A DNA stretch of 64,000 nucleotides from Oidiodendron maius Zn (Eukaryota; Ascomycota; Leotiomycetes; Myxotrichaceae): the NCBI GenBank assembly GCA_000827325.1, contig KN832876.1, positions 496,001 to 560,000 of the forward strand, read 5' to 3'. The notes below the pieces were generated by a model. That model saw nothing but the letters and a program-made list of their open reading frames with translations, was not told the origin of the DNA and made no database searches. Below, in pieces: positions 23,035 through 33,008 of this stretch (within the stretch, counting starts at the first letter, position 1; the number at the start of each line of letters is the position of its first letter). A program made the translations under genes and the position numbers.

Positions 23035-23489
23035 TCTGGTAATTAGATATAGATTTGTGTTATTTCCTTTTGATCTCTGTAGCGGATGCTCTCAAATCGT
23101 GTATGCACGGTAGGACACTCGAGTCGGCGTTGTTGAAGGGCTTGCCTATGCTAAATTGTGCCCAATGTCCCAATGTATTAAACCGATCGCTATTCCCTCA
23201 TTGACGCGTCGAGCATCTCCTCAATCGTTGGTGGGCTGGTTGTCGAGTTCGTTGTTGACGCCCGCGTTGTATGTAAATACCGTAGTGGCGCCTTTGTTTA
23301 CGGGGTGCCTCCATCGCGCTAAAATGACACCCGCGCCGGCAAAACCTTATCGCGGGAAAATCAACTGCGTTCGCTAAAATCGGCACGCGAGGTAAGATAA
23401 AGCTCCAGTTCCACGCGATAAGCGTTCGCTTTTTGACTTTCATTTTCTGCCAGCATCGCAGAACATCTCCAATCAAATCTCCGAGGACG
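23035..23489. promoter_or_regulatory. Divergent promoter SMC4 / ELYS-domain gene with an MCB motif
   Basis: 455 bp separate the two starts. An exact ACGCGT (the MCB element bound by MBF at G1/S in yeasts) lies at 23204-23209. Further copies lie inside the neighbouring genes at 22353, 23671 (ELYS intron 1) and 23820. Cell-cycle control is inference. Confidence 0.45.
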
Positions 23490-24541
23490 ATGATTTTCAA
23501 CTACCAGAACTTCGACGAAGTTTTTAACTTTGATCCGGAGTGTTCGTATGATGGCGGCGCCATTCAGCGAACCACTGCGCATCGACAAGCCCTGGAGGGC
23601 CTCTTCTTCGACAGTGTTCTTAAACTCCTCGGAATCAAGAGACGTGTGTAGATCTTTCCCACCAATATTGACGCGTTAGAGGCTGATTGTAAGTAGCTGT
23701 CAAGTTTTATCCCCCCAAAACCAATGGCGACTTGAGGAATCTACATAAGGCTGTGGTTGACAGTGCCGGTGCCGATCATCACAAGCTCTCAGTTCTCTTC
23801 TACATCTTACTTGATTTTGACGCGTCCACCGGAAGGCGAGATCACTCTACGGCATTTGAACGAAGTTCTTTTCTTCCTCAGAAGTATCAAATATATATGA
23901 AGGGGCTGTGGCACATGGACCAGCTAGAATTTGAGGTAGGTAACTTACTTCTGCTGTTAGAACAATGACATGCTGACTGGGCACAGGCTGCTCTCCAATA
24001 CTTAACGCACCCATCGGTCATACCAACATTTCAAGATGAGATAGTCAATGTTCTGGTGAAGCATTCGAAGGATAATGATATGTCATTGGCTCTGGCATAT
24101 TACCATACTGTCCAACCTACTCTAGCGAGTTCAACAGCACTTGAGGCCCTTTTTTCGGCCATTGCCAAAACAAGCGCGACGGAAGCGTTCTATTTTGCTA
24201 GGGCCCAGCCAGAGCATACTCAACGGCACATGTTTGAAAGATTAATCGCCCTCGTGCTCAACGCTTCCACAAGAGATACAATTGCAGACCGCAGCATTGA
24301 GCTGATCAACCTTCCAATGAGTCGGGACGAAGAAGCTTGGTTCAACGAATATTTACTGCATGGCGAAGGACGAACCATCAAAAGAGCTAAAGATACCTTG
24401 ATAATGAGAAGGATTGGGACCGGGAAATTTACTGACTCAATATCACTCGATGGTATGAATAGCCGCTCGATTGGTGGCTTGGATTGGGCCACTTTAACTG
24501 GGGCTGTACAAGATGGTCTAGGCCCACGACTTAATGTTTAA
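23490..24541 (+). CDS. ELYS-like domain protein (nuclear pore assembly)
   Basis: Three exons: 23490-23643, 23697-23935 and 23987-24541, giving 315 residues. The splice at 23643/23697 gives KLLGIKRPVKFYPPKT, restoring the family motif. The all-helical ELYS-like domain covers most of the protein: LRNLHKAVVDS, HHKLSVLFYILLDFD, QKYQIYMKGLWHMDQLEFEAAL and SATEAFYFARAQP. The acidic/basic tail is short. Animal ELYS seeds nuclear pores on chromatin after mitosis; fungal proteins (S. pombe Ely5) are short forms at the outer pore ring. The pairing with SMC4 may reflect shared mitotic timing. Confidence 0.88.
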
Positions 24542-25170
24542 TGCGTGAATGACTGGGACAAGAGGACAAGAGTCTGGGAGAATCATATTGTCGTAACAGG
24601 CATCTGCTTATGCATCCTTTGTTAGCGAGGTAATTGCTTAGACATGGCTTAAAAGCTGTTTAGAGTGTCCCAAATACTACGATTCTCCTACAAAAATACG
24701 TCTCGAATATTGTTATACTCCATACACTTGGAAGAAATTCATAGTCTTTGAGAGTGATCGCAAACGTAGTTGCACATAGGGGCTTGTCTTACTTAGTGGT
24801 CTCAATGGTGATGCGTACACAAGTGCTTACGGCACTGTAGAGCTTAGACCATGCACTGTTCTGTAAGACCCCAATTTTAAGCAGTAAGCTTAATACTAGC
24901 GGGGAACAGTCAGGGAACTTGGCAATCTTAAAAAGAAGTATCTCCTGACCTCCAAAGTCATGCTTATTATTAGGAGCATAAAGCTCTCTATTACACAATT
25001 ATTTACAAAGCACCCATCATATAGGGATACCACTAGCAAAAAAGAATTATATTGTCACAGATTATATTTCATATCTGGGTAATCTGCCTTCCGTCGTCCA
25101 GTATACCGAATATTACCGTCTATAGTTTTTGTACCCAATGACCGCCATTAAAATATATTGACTCCAAATT
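24542..25170. other. Convergent intergenic region, AT-rich
   Basis: About 630 bp of AT-rich DNA between convergent genes; only short open frames and no gene seen. Confidence 0.5.
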
Positions 25171-26708
25171 CTAGATCACCATTAGTTTAAATCCACATTG
25201 GACCCATCTCGAGGCCAAATAAAGGCATGCGCCTGCAGCCATAGTAACGCCGCAGAAAATCTGGAGATAGGTGAAATCGCCATTATCTCTGGAGATAAGG
25301 GCTCCACCAATTGGGTTTCCTGTTAAGCCCCCAACCGATACAAAAAAGAAGAATGTGCCGTTCCGAACTCCAATCTCCCTAATTGGTGAGATCTGGGCAA
25401 TTAAGGATGGTCCTAACGATACGAAAGCCCCAGATGAGAATCCATATAATACACAGAATACAATAATGGGGGCATTGCCTCGCGAAGGAAGCCATAGAGC
25501 GAGGACGATGATGGCGGAGAAGGCCGTAGTAATAATCATGACATTGAATCGGCCAATACGGTCGGCAATCATGCCAGGCAAAATCCGACCAAAGATTCTA
25601 TTACAGAATTAGTCTCTCTCGTGACGTACTAATATGATCGAGGTATACATACGAGGCTGCGTTCAGAATTGATAGGAGATATAAGGAAAGACTGGTCGAC
25701 ATGCCGTCCTGCTGGGCCTGAAGTATCACAAACTGCAAATCTGTTAGAGGTATGGGTTTATTCAGAGTTAATGATGGAGCTTACATTGAATGGAAGGAAG
25801 GTGCCGAAGAAGAACATAAAGCCCGCGACACAAATGAGAGTGAAGGCCGGATCTCTTAAAGGGCGAATGAAGTCCATAATATCAACCCTCTTGGGCTTCG
25901 GCGTTAATCTCGACTTCACTGTGAGATTGGAGATGATGAGCATCCCTAGAATCATGAACGCGGCAGCTCTCATAGTCCATGGAAATCCAATTTTGGGGAT
26001 CAGCTTTGACACCATGATGGGAAAGATAACGCCGCCGAGCGAGGATCCAGAAGCCATAATTCCGAACGCAGTAGCGCGCCTTTTGAAGAACCAGGTGCTA
26101 ATGGAGCCCATTCCAGAATAAAAAATTGCGCTGGCCCCAATGGCACTACAGACCCCCTGGGCCAGGAAGAACTGATAGTACTGTGTCGAGAGAGATGTCA
26201 TCATCAGGCCGAATACATGAAAGAAAGCCCCGAAGATGAGGAGATATCGAGGGCCATAACTGTCAAAAACCTTTCCAAAAATGGGCCCCCCCAAGAACAT
26301 CATGAATACTTCCATGGAAGGAATCCATGATACGGCGCTCGATGAGTACTCCCGAAGAGGGATCTGTTGGTAGTAGTCTTGAAACACCCCGATGCAATTG
26401 ATCCATCCAAAGCTGCAGAACAAGCAGCACCAGCCTCCAAGAAGAGCTAGGTTTGCCTCCAAGCCGCCATCGGGGAAATCTGCCGGATTAATCCCCCCCG
26501 CAACAGGTTGGGGAGGCGCGGCTGCTTTCTCTAGGTCTGCTTCAGCAACAGTCTCCAACTCTGGAAATATATTGCCTTCAGTTTCTTTGTCTTGACTTCT
26601 AATATCGTCGAGGGATGGCCTCTCATGGGAGTCTTCGTGCTTTGACCCATAATCTTCAGGTGCCTTCTCCATATCGGCAGATGTATCTGAGGACGTATCT
26701 AAAGCCAT
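25171..26708 (-). CDS. Major facilitator transporter, monocarboxylate-transporter-like
   Basis: Three exons: 25785-26708, 25653-25732 and 25171-25597, giving 476 residues from ATG at 26708. An acidic cytosolic N-tail of about 85 residues precedes twelve predicted membrane spans, starting at [23 protein letters not shown]. Typical features are the loop [10 protein letters not shown] and [17 protein letters not shown] (span 5, monocarboxylate-porter-like). The second half reads [17 protein letters not shown] across intron 1, then [18 protein letters not shown] across intron 2. Fungal MCH-type proteins of this family often carry riboflavin or unknown monocarboxylates, so the substrate cannot be predicted. 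It could serve any small organic acid or metabolite. Confidence 0.9.
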
Positions 26709-27438
26709 CACGAGCAAAAGGGTTCAAGCCGTCTGTTGAACGACAAGCAAGAACAAGAATGAAGGAGACACCAGTCAAACAAGCGGAAATAAGAACAGAA
26801 ACTGCATTGTATGAAATGGGAGACCTACATGCCCTGGGCGCACTTATAACCATCATGCCGTGGATGCGTTGCCCACTTGGGCTTATCCCCGACATTAGCT
26901 TTTCTCCATGGATTTAGTAATAAGCCGAATAATAGGCTTGTTGGGTTATGAATTCTACCAGAACCCCAGTCGGCCGCGTATCATGGGTAGGAACTCGGCA
27001 CCGAGCGCATCTTCGGTCAGCCGAGCTGGGAAGAATTCCTAAATGATGTCAAGAAGCAGATGTTGTCATCTTGATGCTGATGGATTGTTTGTCTCGCCCG
27101 GCCATTTTCTGCAGACGGTCGTGTTATCTATGGAAGTAACGATCCTGCAAACGTGGAGCTTTTCCATCAGCGACATTTGCTTTCATCTTTGTTCAACATC
27201 TGGGCACAGGGGACGGGCGATACCGACACTACGTAAAGTGGGTTCATTATTGGTAATATCTTGCGAGTGAGTCTATTTCGGAGATATCATTCGGATTCTC
27301 GTACAGAGAACATTACCTCCGTCTTACAATGACCGGGCGAGTGGAGAGTGACACATCATGTCCTCTTAGAATTGGGATTCTTGAGCCTAGTCCCTCGTGG
27401 ACCTTCTTTGATCTATAGTACATGCGTCACGTTTCCCA
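26709..27438. other. Intergenic, transporter promoter and AIM24 3' end
   Basis: About 730 bp; no gene supported. Moderately GC-rich, with no repeat found. Confidence 0.5.
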
Positions 27439-28692
27439 TCAAATCGCCGTCGTCTTTTGAGCTTCCTCAAACTTGACTTTGCCGTCTTTTCCAACCTCCG
27501 CAAAGTGGAAGCCAGTCGGAATATCTGTTACATGTTTCGGCATCTCAGTCTTCTTCTGCGGTTGACTTTCTAGGGTAACAGCAGATTGCAGAGCTCCGGC
27601 AGGCGAGTCAGCTATCTCGTTGACGTCTCTTGATGTTAAGACATCGTTGAGACGAGACGCTCTTGAAGACATCAAGATCGTTGTTGGTCCATGAAATTGT
27701 AGAAACAACCGATCTCCCCAAATTGTCCTCCGTGCTGCAGTTCTCAGATTGAACAGCAGCTGTGTGATACCTTTCCATGTCGCCGTTTCTCTCATAACTC
27801 TGAAAAACTTGATGTCTGGTATTAAATAACTTAATCCGAGGTTGGGCACCTGCAGGCGCAAACTAGACGACTTCAGCCGGTATGGTAAAGGGGGATGTTG
27901 TGTGATGGTATATGCTACGACGTTCCCTGGGTGTACCACATATTCCTCGCCTGGCTTCAACGTGATCTGATAGACCTGTCCTGGCCCAGCCAGGGCAACG
28001 AGACCCCTTCCAGTTATTTGTGTATTACCCCAGTGGGCGAGGCTCATGCTTCGATTAACTGTAGGAGAGACAGAGAGGGTGTGTCCAGTCCATGCAAGCA
28101 ATGCCTTGCGTTGCGTAACCATCCAATCTACAGTTCCATTCAGATGTAGTACGGTAAAAGAAGTGAGCGGAGATTTTGTAGATATTAGGGCTGTTATGGG
28201 AGTCGTCGAGGAAATTCGTTGGTATAAAAATGGTATTCCAAGGACAGCCCTCCGAAAAGGTTCCAGGATCGAGAGTGTTGATTGCGCCTAAATAAGAATT
28301 AGACATGGTTTTATTTAGCTCTTCTAATTTTACTGACATTTTCGGCCTTCCCATTGACTCCTACTAACGTGCCTCTCCTGGTGTACAGCTTTTGCGAGGC
28401 TGACAAGGAAACCGATAAAAGAGAGTAAGGAGCGCCTAGAACCTCGAAACGTGCATCTAATTGCTCACACCTAGTTAGAACACGTCTCCGTGACAATATA
28501 TGATCGACATATACCTGGAGAGTCCGAAGACGCATCAATTGCGTTGCTGAATGCATCTCCACTGAGGATGGGCGAGTCGGTTGTGGGTGTTGCGCTGATT
28601 TGAAGAGCTCGGCGCTTCTGGACACCAATTTGATGGCGTATAAGCTGCGGAAAGCCTCGAGAAGCGCCCTCGAGCGGTATTCGACCGCGCAT
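27439..28692 (-). CDS. AIM24: Mitochondrial protein AIM24
   Basis: Three exons: 28515-28692, 28338-28456 and 27439-28287, giving 381 residues. The N-terminus [14 protein letters not shown] is basic and presequence-like. The AIM24 domain begins [20 protein letters not shown], continues [16 protein letters not shown] then [14 protein letters not shown] over intron 2, and contains [33 protein letters not shown] and HPGNVVAYT. Yeast Aim24 is an inner-membrane protein that supports MICOS integrity and respiration. Acceptors were set by phase: the one at 28457 gives SPDARFEV, while an earlier TAG would hit a stop. It is divergent from ATM1, another inner-membrane gene. Confidence 0.92.
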
Positions 28693-29087
28693 AGCTGGAC
28701 GATGAATTGATCGATGCCACGCCGTTCCCAAAAAGCGACCTAGAGGTCGTTAAATATCGGGATCCTGGAAACTTATGCCTCAGGTACAAAATTTGGAAGT
28801 AGAGTAGATGCGTGGTTGCGTAATTAGCCGTGAATATCGCAAAGCTTCCGGCATGGGTAAGACTGAATCTTTGTCCGAGCGACCATATTCTTACTGTATT
28901 AAATCGACTTCCTGTCAGAACCGAAAAGGACCCATTACATACTGTTAGCCTCATCTGCAACTAAAATACCTCTCTTGAACTTATCATCGAAGCTACCCCT
29001 CCAGTTTACATCCGTCCAGCAGGACGACAATGTTGCCAAAGATATTTCAGCTCTTGCGGCGATAGCTTGGCTGCACAAAGTACTAAA
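28693..29087. promoter_or_regulatory. Divergent promoter AIM24/ATM1
   Basis: 395 bp between two start codons of mitochondrial inner-membrane proteins. No specific motif is recognised. Confidence 0.45.
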
Positions 29088-31294
29088 ATGATTGCACGGA
29101 GCTTGCATAGAACCACTGGTTTATGTACGAGGGTCCCAGTGAGGCAGCCAAAGCTAGGCAGAAGATCAAGTCTCGGCCTGCGTGTTTTCACAAGCAGCAA
29201 CCGCTGCTTCCAAGATGGCCCGAACCAGACTACAATTGCCAGCCAAGCGCTGAGGGTTGCAAGGACGGGAGATAAGCCGCCGAGGACGAAGCCAACGACA
29301 ACTGCTAAGCTTTCGTCAGGTACCACTACCACGGCGAGAAAGGATCCCCTGGTCCTTGACGACAAGACGAATAAGGAGCAGAGGAAAGCAGACTGGGCTA
29401 TTTTGAAGGAGATGGCACAGTATCTTTGGCCAAAGGATAGCCTGGGGACAAGAGCTCGAGTTTTGGTTGCGGTGGCTCTCCTGGTTGGATCCAAGGTCCT
29501 GAATGTGCAGGTGCCGTTCTACTTCAAGAGCATTATCGACTCAATGAATATTGATTTTGTAGCTGTGGGCGGGACAGCTACCACTGTTGCTGGGTCGATG
29601 ATATTGGCATACGGCGTTACTAGAATTGGGGCTGCACTATTCCAGGAGGTTCGAAATGCCGTCTTTGCCAGTGTTGCCCAGAAAGCAATTCGAAGAGTTG
29701 CTTGCGATGTGTTTGATCATCTACTGAAGCTCGACCTCAACTTCCATCTGACAAAACAGACTGGTGGTCTGACTAGAGCTATAGATCGTGGTACCAAGGG
29801 CATCAGTTTTATTCTGACATCTATGGTTTTCCATATCCTGCCAACTGCTTTGGAAATTAGTATGGTATGTGGCATTCTAACATATCAGTATGGTGCCAAG
29901 TTTGCAGCCATTACTGTGCTGACAATGGTTGGATATACGGCATTCACCATCTGGACCACAGCATGGAGGACAAGATTTCGGCGACAAGCGAATGCAGCAG
30001 ATAACAAGGGGTCTACCGTTGCGGTTGACTCGTTGATCAACTACGAGGCCGTAAAATACTTCAATAATGAAAAATACGAAGTTGGCAGATACGACCAGGC
30101 ATTAAAAGACTATGAAAAGTCCTCAATTAAAGTGGCCACATCTCTTGCCTTCCTCAATAGTGGGCAGAACTTGATCTTCTCAAGTGCCCTGACGGCAATG
30201 ATGTATCTTGCAGCGGACGGTGTCGCTAGCGGAACCTTGACGGTGGGTGACCTTGTCATGGTCAACCAGCTCGTTTTTCAGCTTTCAGTACCTCTGAATT
30301 TCCTAGGCTCCGTGTACCGAGAGCTCCGACAGTCTCTTCTGGATATGGAGACCTTATTCAATTTGCAGAAGGTCAACGTTGCTATCAAAGAACCTCCGAA
30401 TGCTAAACCCCTTCAACTGATCAAGGGAGGCGAGATCACGTTCGAAAACGTGACTTTTGGATACCATGTAGACCGGCCAATCCTGAAGAATCTCAACCTT
30501 ACTATCCCCGCTGGGAGAAAAGTGGCCATAGTAGGGCCGAGTGGATGCGGGAAGTCAACAATCTTACGACTCCTTTTCCGATTCTACGACGTACAGGAAG
30601 GTAGAATTCTGATAGATGGTCAGGATATCCGGCAGGTTAGCTTGGAATCATTGAGAAAGGCGATTGGTGTCGTGCCTCAAGACACGCCACTATTCAATGA
30701 CTCTATCGAGCATAACATCCGATATGGAGACATGAGTAAATCCACGGAGGAAGTATTCGCAGTGGCACGGAGGGCGCAGATTCACGAAATCATCTCCTCC
30801 TTACCCGACGGTTACAAGACCATAGTGGGGGAGCGAGGGATGATGATATCCGGGGGAGAAAAGCAGAGGCTGGCAGTCTCGAGACTCCTTTTGAAGGACC
30901 CTCCCCTTCTCTTCTTCGATGAAGCCACTTCGGCGTTAGATACCCATACCGAGCAAGCCCTCATGCAAAACATCAATAGCATTCTCAAGGAGAAGGCTCG
31001 GACTAGCGTATTTGTTGCGCACCGATTACGAACAATCTACGACAGTGACAAGATCATAGTCCTCAAAGAGGGACAGGTTGCGGAGAGCGGCACACACCGC
31101 GAGCTGATTGATACTGGTGGGGTGTACTCTGAACTGTGGAGTGGTAAGTGAAACCCCCTTATGTTTGGCGCTCGCTTCTCACAACGCTGCCAGCCCAGGA
31201 AACCCTATTCAGTGAGGATCGTGAGGGGCACGAGACCAATGGTGACGGTGTTGGCGACGTGAATCTTCCAGAAGGGAAATCTACCAATAGATAA
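29088..31294 (+). CDS. ATM1: Mitochondrial iron-sulfur cluster ABC transporter ATM1
   Basis: Two exons, 29088-31143 and 31194-31294, give 718 residues. A presequence of about 95 residues rich in Arg/Thr/Ser precedes six membrane spans (first near residue 130, [20 protein letters not shown]). The conserved substrate/GSH loop includes [14 protein letters not shown]. The nucleotide-binding domain has Walker [10 protein letters not shown] near residue 484, the Q-loop VPQDTPLF, the signature ISGGEKQR (Ile where Leu or Met is more usual), Walker [13 protein letters not shown] and switch His in VAHRL. Exon 2 adds the tail AQETLFSED. Atm1 exports a glutathione-linked sulfur species needed for cytosolic Fe-S proteins. 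The open frame upstream to 29067 lacks an ATG. Confidence 0.97.
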
Positions 31295-32150
31295 GAGCAG
31301 CAGCGATGCGGGACGGAGTAGATACTGTAGATAGCAAGTCCCCGGTGCCTGGATCTCCTGAAATAAACACCACATCCTATCGGTTCGAGACCCTAACGCA
31401 ACGTGTGTCCAACGTGGATGGCCCAGGCACAGGCATTGTCTGCGGAGGCGTTCCGATGCACGCAATGGCATGCATAGGAGGCACCATTCGGGAAGGTGAT
31501 GGCCGGGCAACGTGCCAGAAGATCGTGCGTTACTACTGTAGTATCTTAGCCCTTCGTATCTGCCCGATTAGTATGTTGGACGGACGAAGTTTGCCCCTCT
31601 CGAAAGCTGCGCGGAAAATGAGAAAGATTATTGACGCTCGACACAACGTGTGGTGACCCTTCGTCGCATGGGCCGTTCGTTCGTCTGAAAGTCGTCAGGG
31701 TTTTTTGCCCGACACCCCGGAGGACCTGATGGACCCCTATCCGACTTATCCACCCTGCGCGCGCGCTATGTGGCCGATAGCCCGATTGACAGGCCGGGGA
31801 CGTAGCAAATCGCTGTCCTTGCCTGCCTTTAGCCACGACGTGCAATATGGTTCCTGGTCTGGACCTGGGCCCTGACTACTGAACGCTAGACTTGCATATT
31901 TCCCACCCTCAGGAGGAGGCCCGTCCACTTCTCCCTCTACCCCTTCGAGATCTCGATTCTCTCAACACTGCCTGGTGCAGAGAAAGAAGACGAGGTCGAA
32001 GACGCCCAACGACGACGACGAGATCCCCCAATTGGCGAAAGGGGCTCGAAGGAATCTTGGGGTGATTCGGATCCCTGCTCTCTATACCCGCCGACACGCC
32101 CACCTATCATCGGCGGAAACCCATAATCTTCCCCAACCTTGTCGCCAGTC
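31295..32150. other. Intergenic, no supported gene
   Basis: About 850 bp containing only short unconvincing open frames. The last 250 bp are GC-rich and probably the promoter and leader of the next small gene. Confidence 0.5.
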
Positions 32151-32483
32151 ATGATGAGCCTTTTGGACCGCCTGTACGACAGGATTGAGCTCTTCCGCCT
32201 CGAGCAGCGATACATGCGTCGGCGCAACCGCGACGCTCCGAAGGCGCAGTATGTCGACGGCGAATACATCTACACCCCCACGACCTCTTACTCGGCGAAG
32301 TGCAGTGGCGGGAACAGCGATAACGAGACCGACACCAGGGAGACAGAGAACAAAAGCAAGCTGGGCAGGCGGCTAAGCAAGATCGGTTTGGACAAGATGG
32401 ACTGGTCGAAGACGAAGGAGGAGAAGAGACGTTCTCGTGCTGCTGTGAGGGAGCTCAAATGGGACTGGGATGAGAGAGTTTGA
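32151..32483 (+). CDS. Small uncharacterised protein
   Basis: A single exon of 110 residues from ATG 32151. The N-terminal helix is charged and regular (MMSLLDRLYDRIELFRLEQRY, then MRRRNRD), followed by APKAQYVDGEYIYTP. The C-terminal half is basic with repeated Lys/Arg and Trp (KMDWSKTKEEKRRSR, ELKWDWDERV). There is no signal peptide or membrane span. Its coding look (charged helices, no shadowing gene) supports a real gene of fungal-only type, but I do not recognise a function. Confidence 0.65.
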   Translation: MMSLLDRLYDRIELFRLEQRYMRRRNRDAPKAQYVDGEYIYTPTTSYSAKCSGGNSDNETDTRETENKSKLGRRLSKIGLDKMDWSKTKEEKRRSRAAVRELKWDWDERV

Positions 32484-33008
32484 ATACATGCCGATGGTTT
32501 CAAGGTCATGTGTGATATATGTGGTATTGGGCGTTTTATGTCTCAAGGGCTTCCGGATATGACGTTAGGTCGTTGAGGCTGTTGTCGTCTTGCCTCTACT
32601 GCACAGAGCAGTAATGAGGAGGCAGAGCTGAGCAAGGCCAGCGACCGTCGATGAGCAACTGAAATATTCACTTAGCAATGTTTTGGCGTCAGTTACTATG
32701 TCTCTCTTCACTGTGATGATCGAGCCCACAATCTGAAGATGTTGGTCGCAATAGGCAAGTCATGCTCGTTCTCTCGTTGATCATGTACACTATTCATCGC
32801 AATTGCCACCATCGAGGTAGGACATAATCCAACGATTATACATATATCACATGTATATATGCCTACTACATATAGAAATAATGTGGCCCACACGCCAACG
32901 CCAGGTGGGCATAAAAGCCCCCGTTCAGTGTACAATGCGTATAAGACCACCGAACCACCACCCCATATGCAAGTATTTTCTACAAATTCCAATCCTCGCG
33001 GTGCTAAA
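32484..33008. other. Convergent intergenic region
   Basis: About 525 bp; AT-rich at 32830-32880. No gene seen. Confidence 0.5.
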
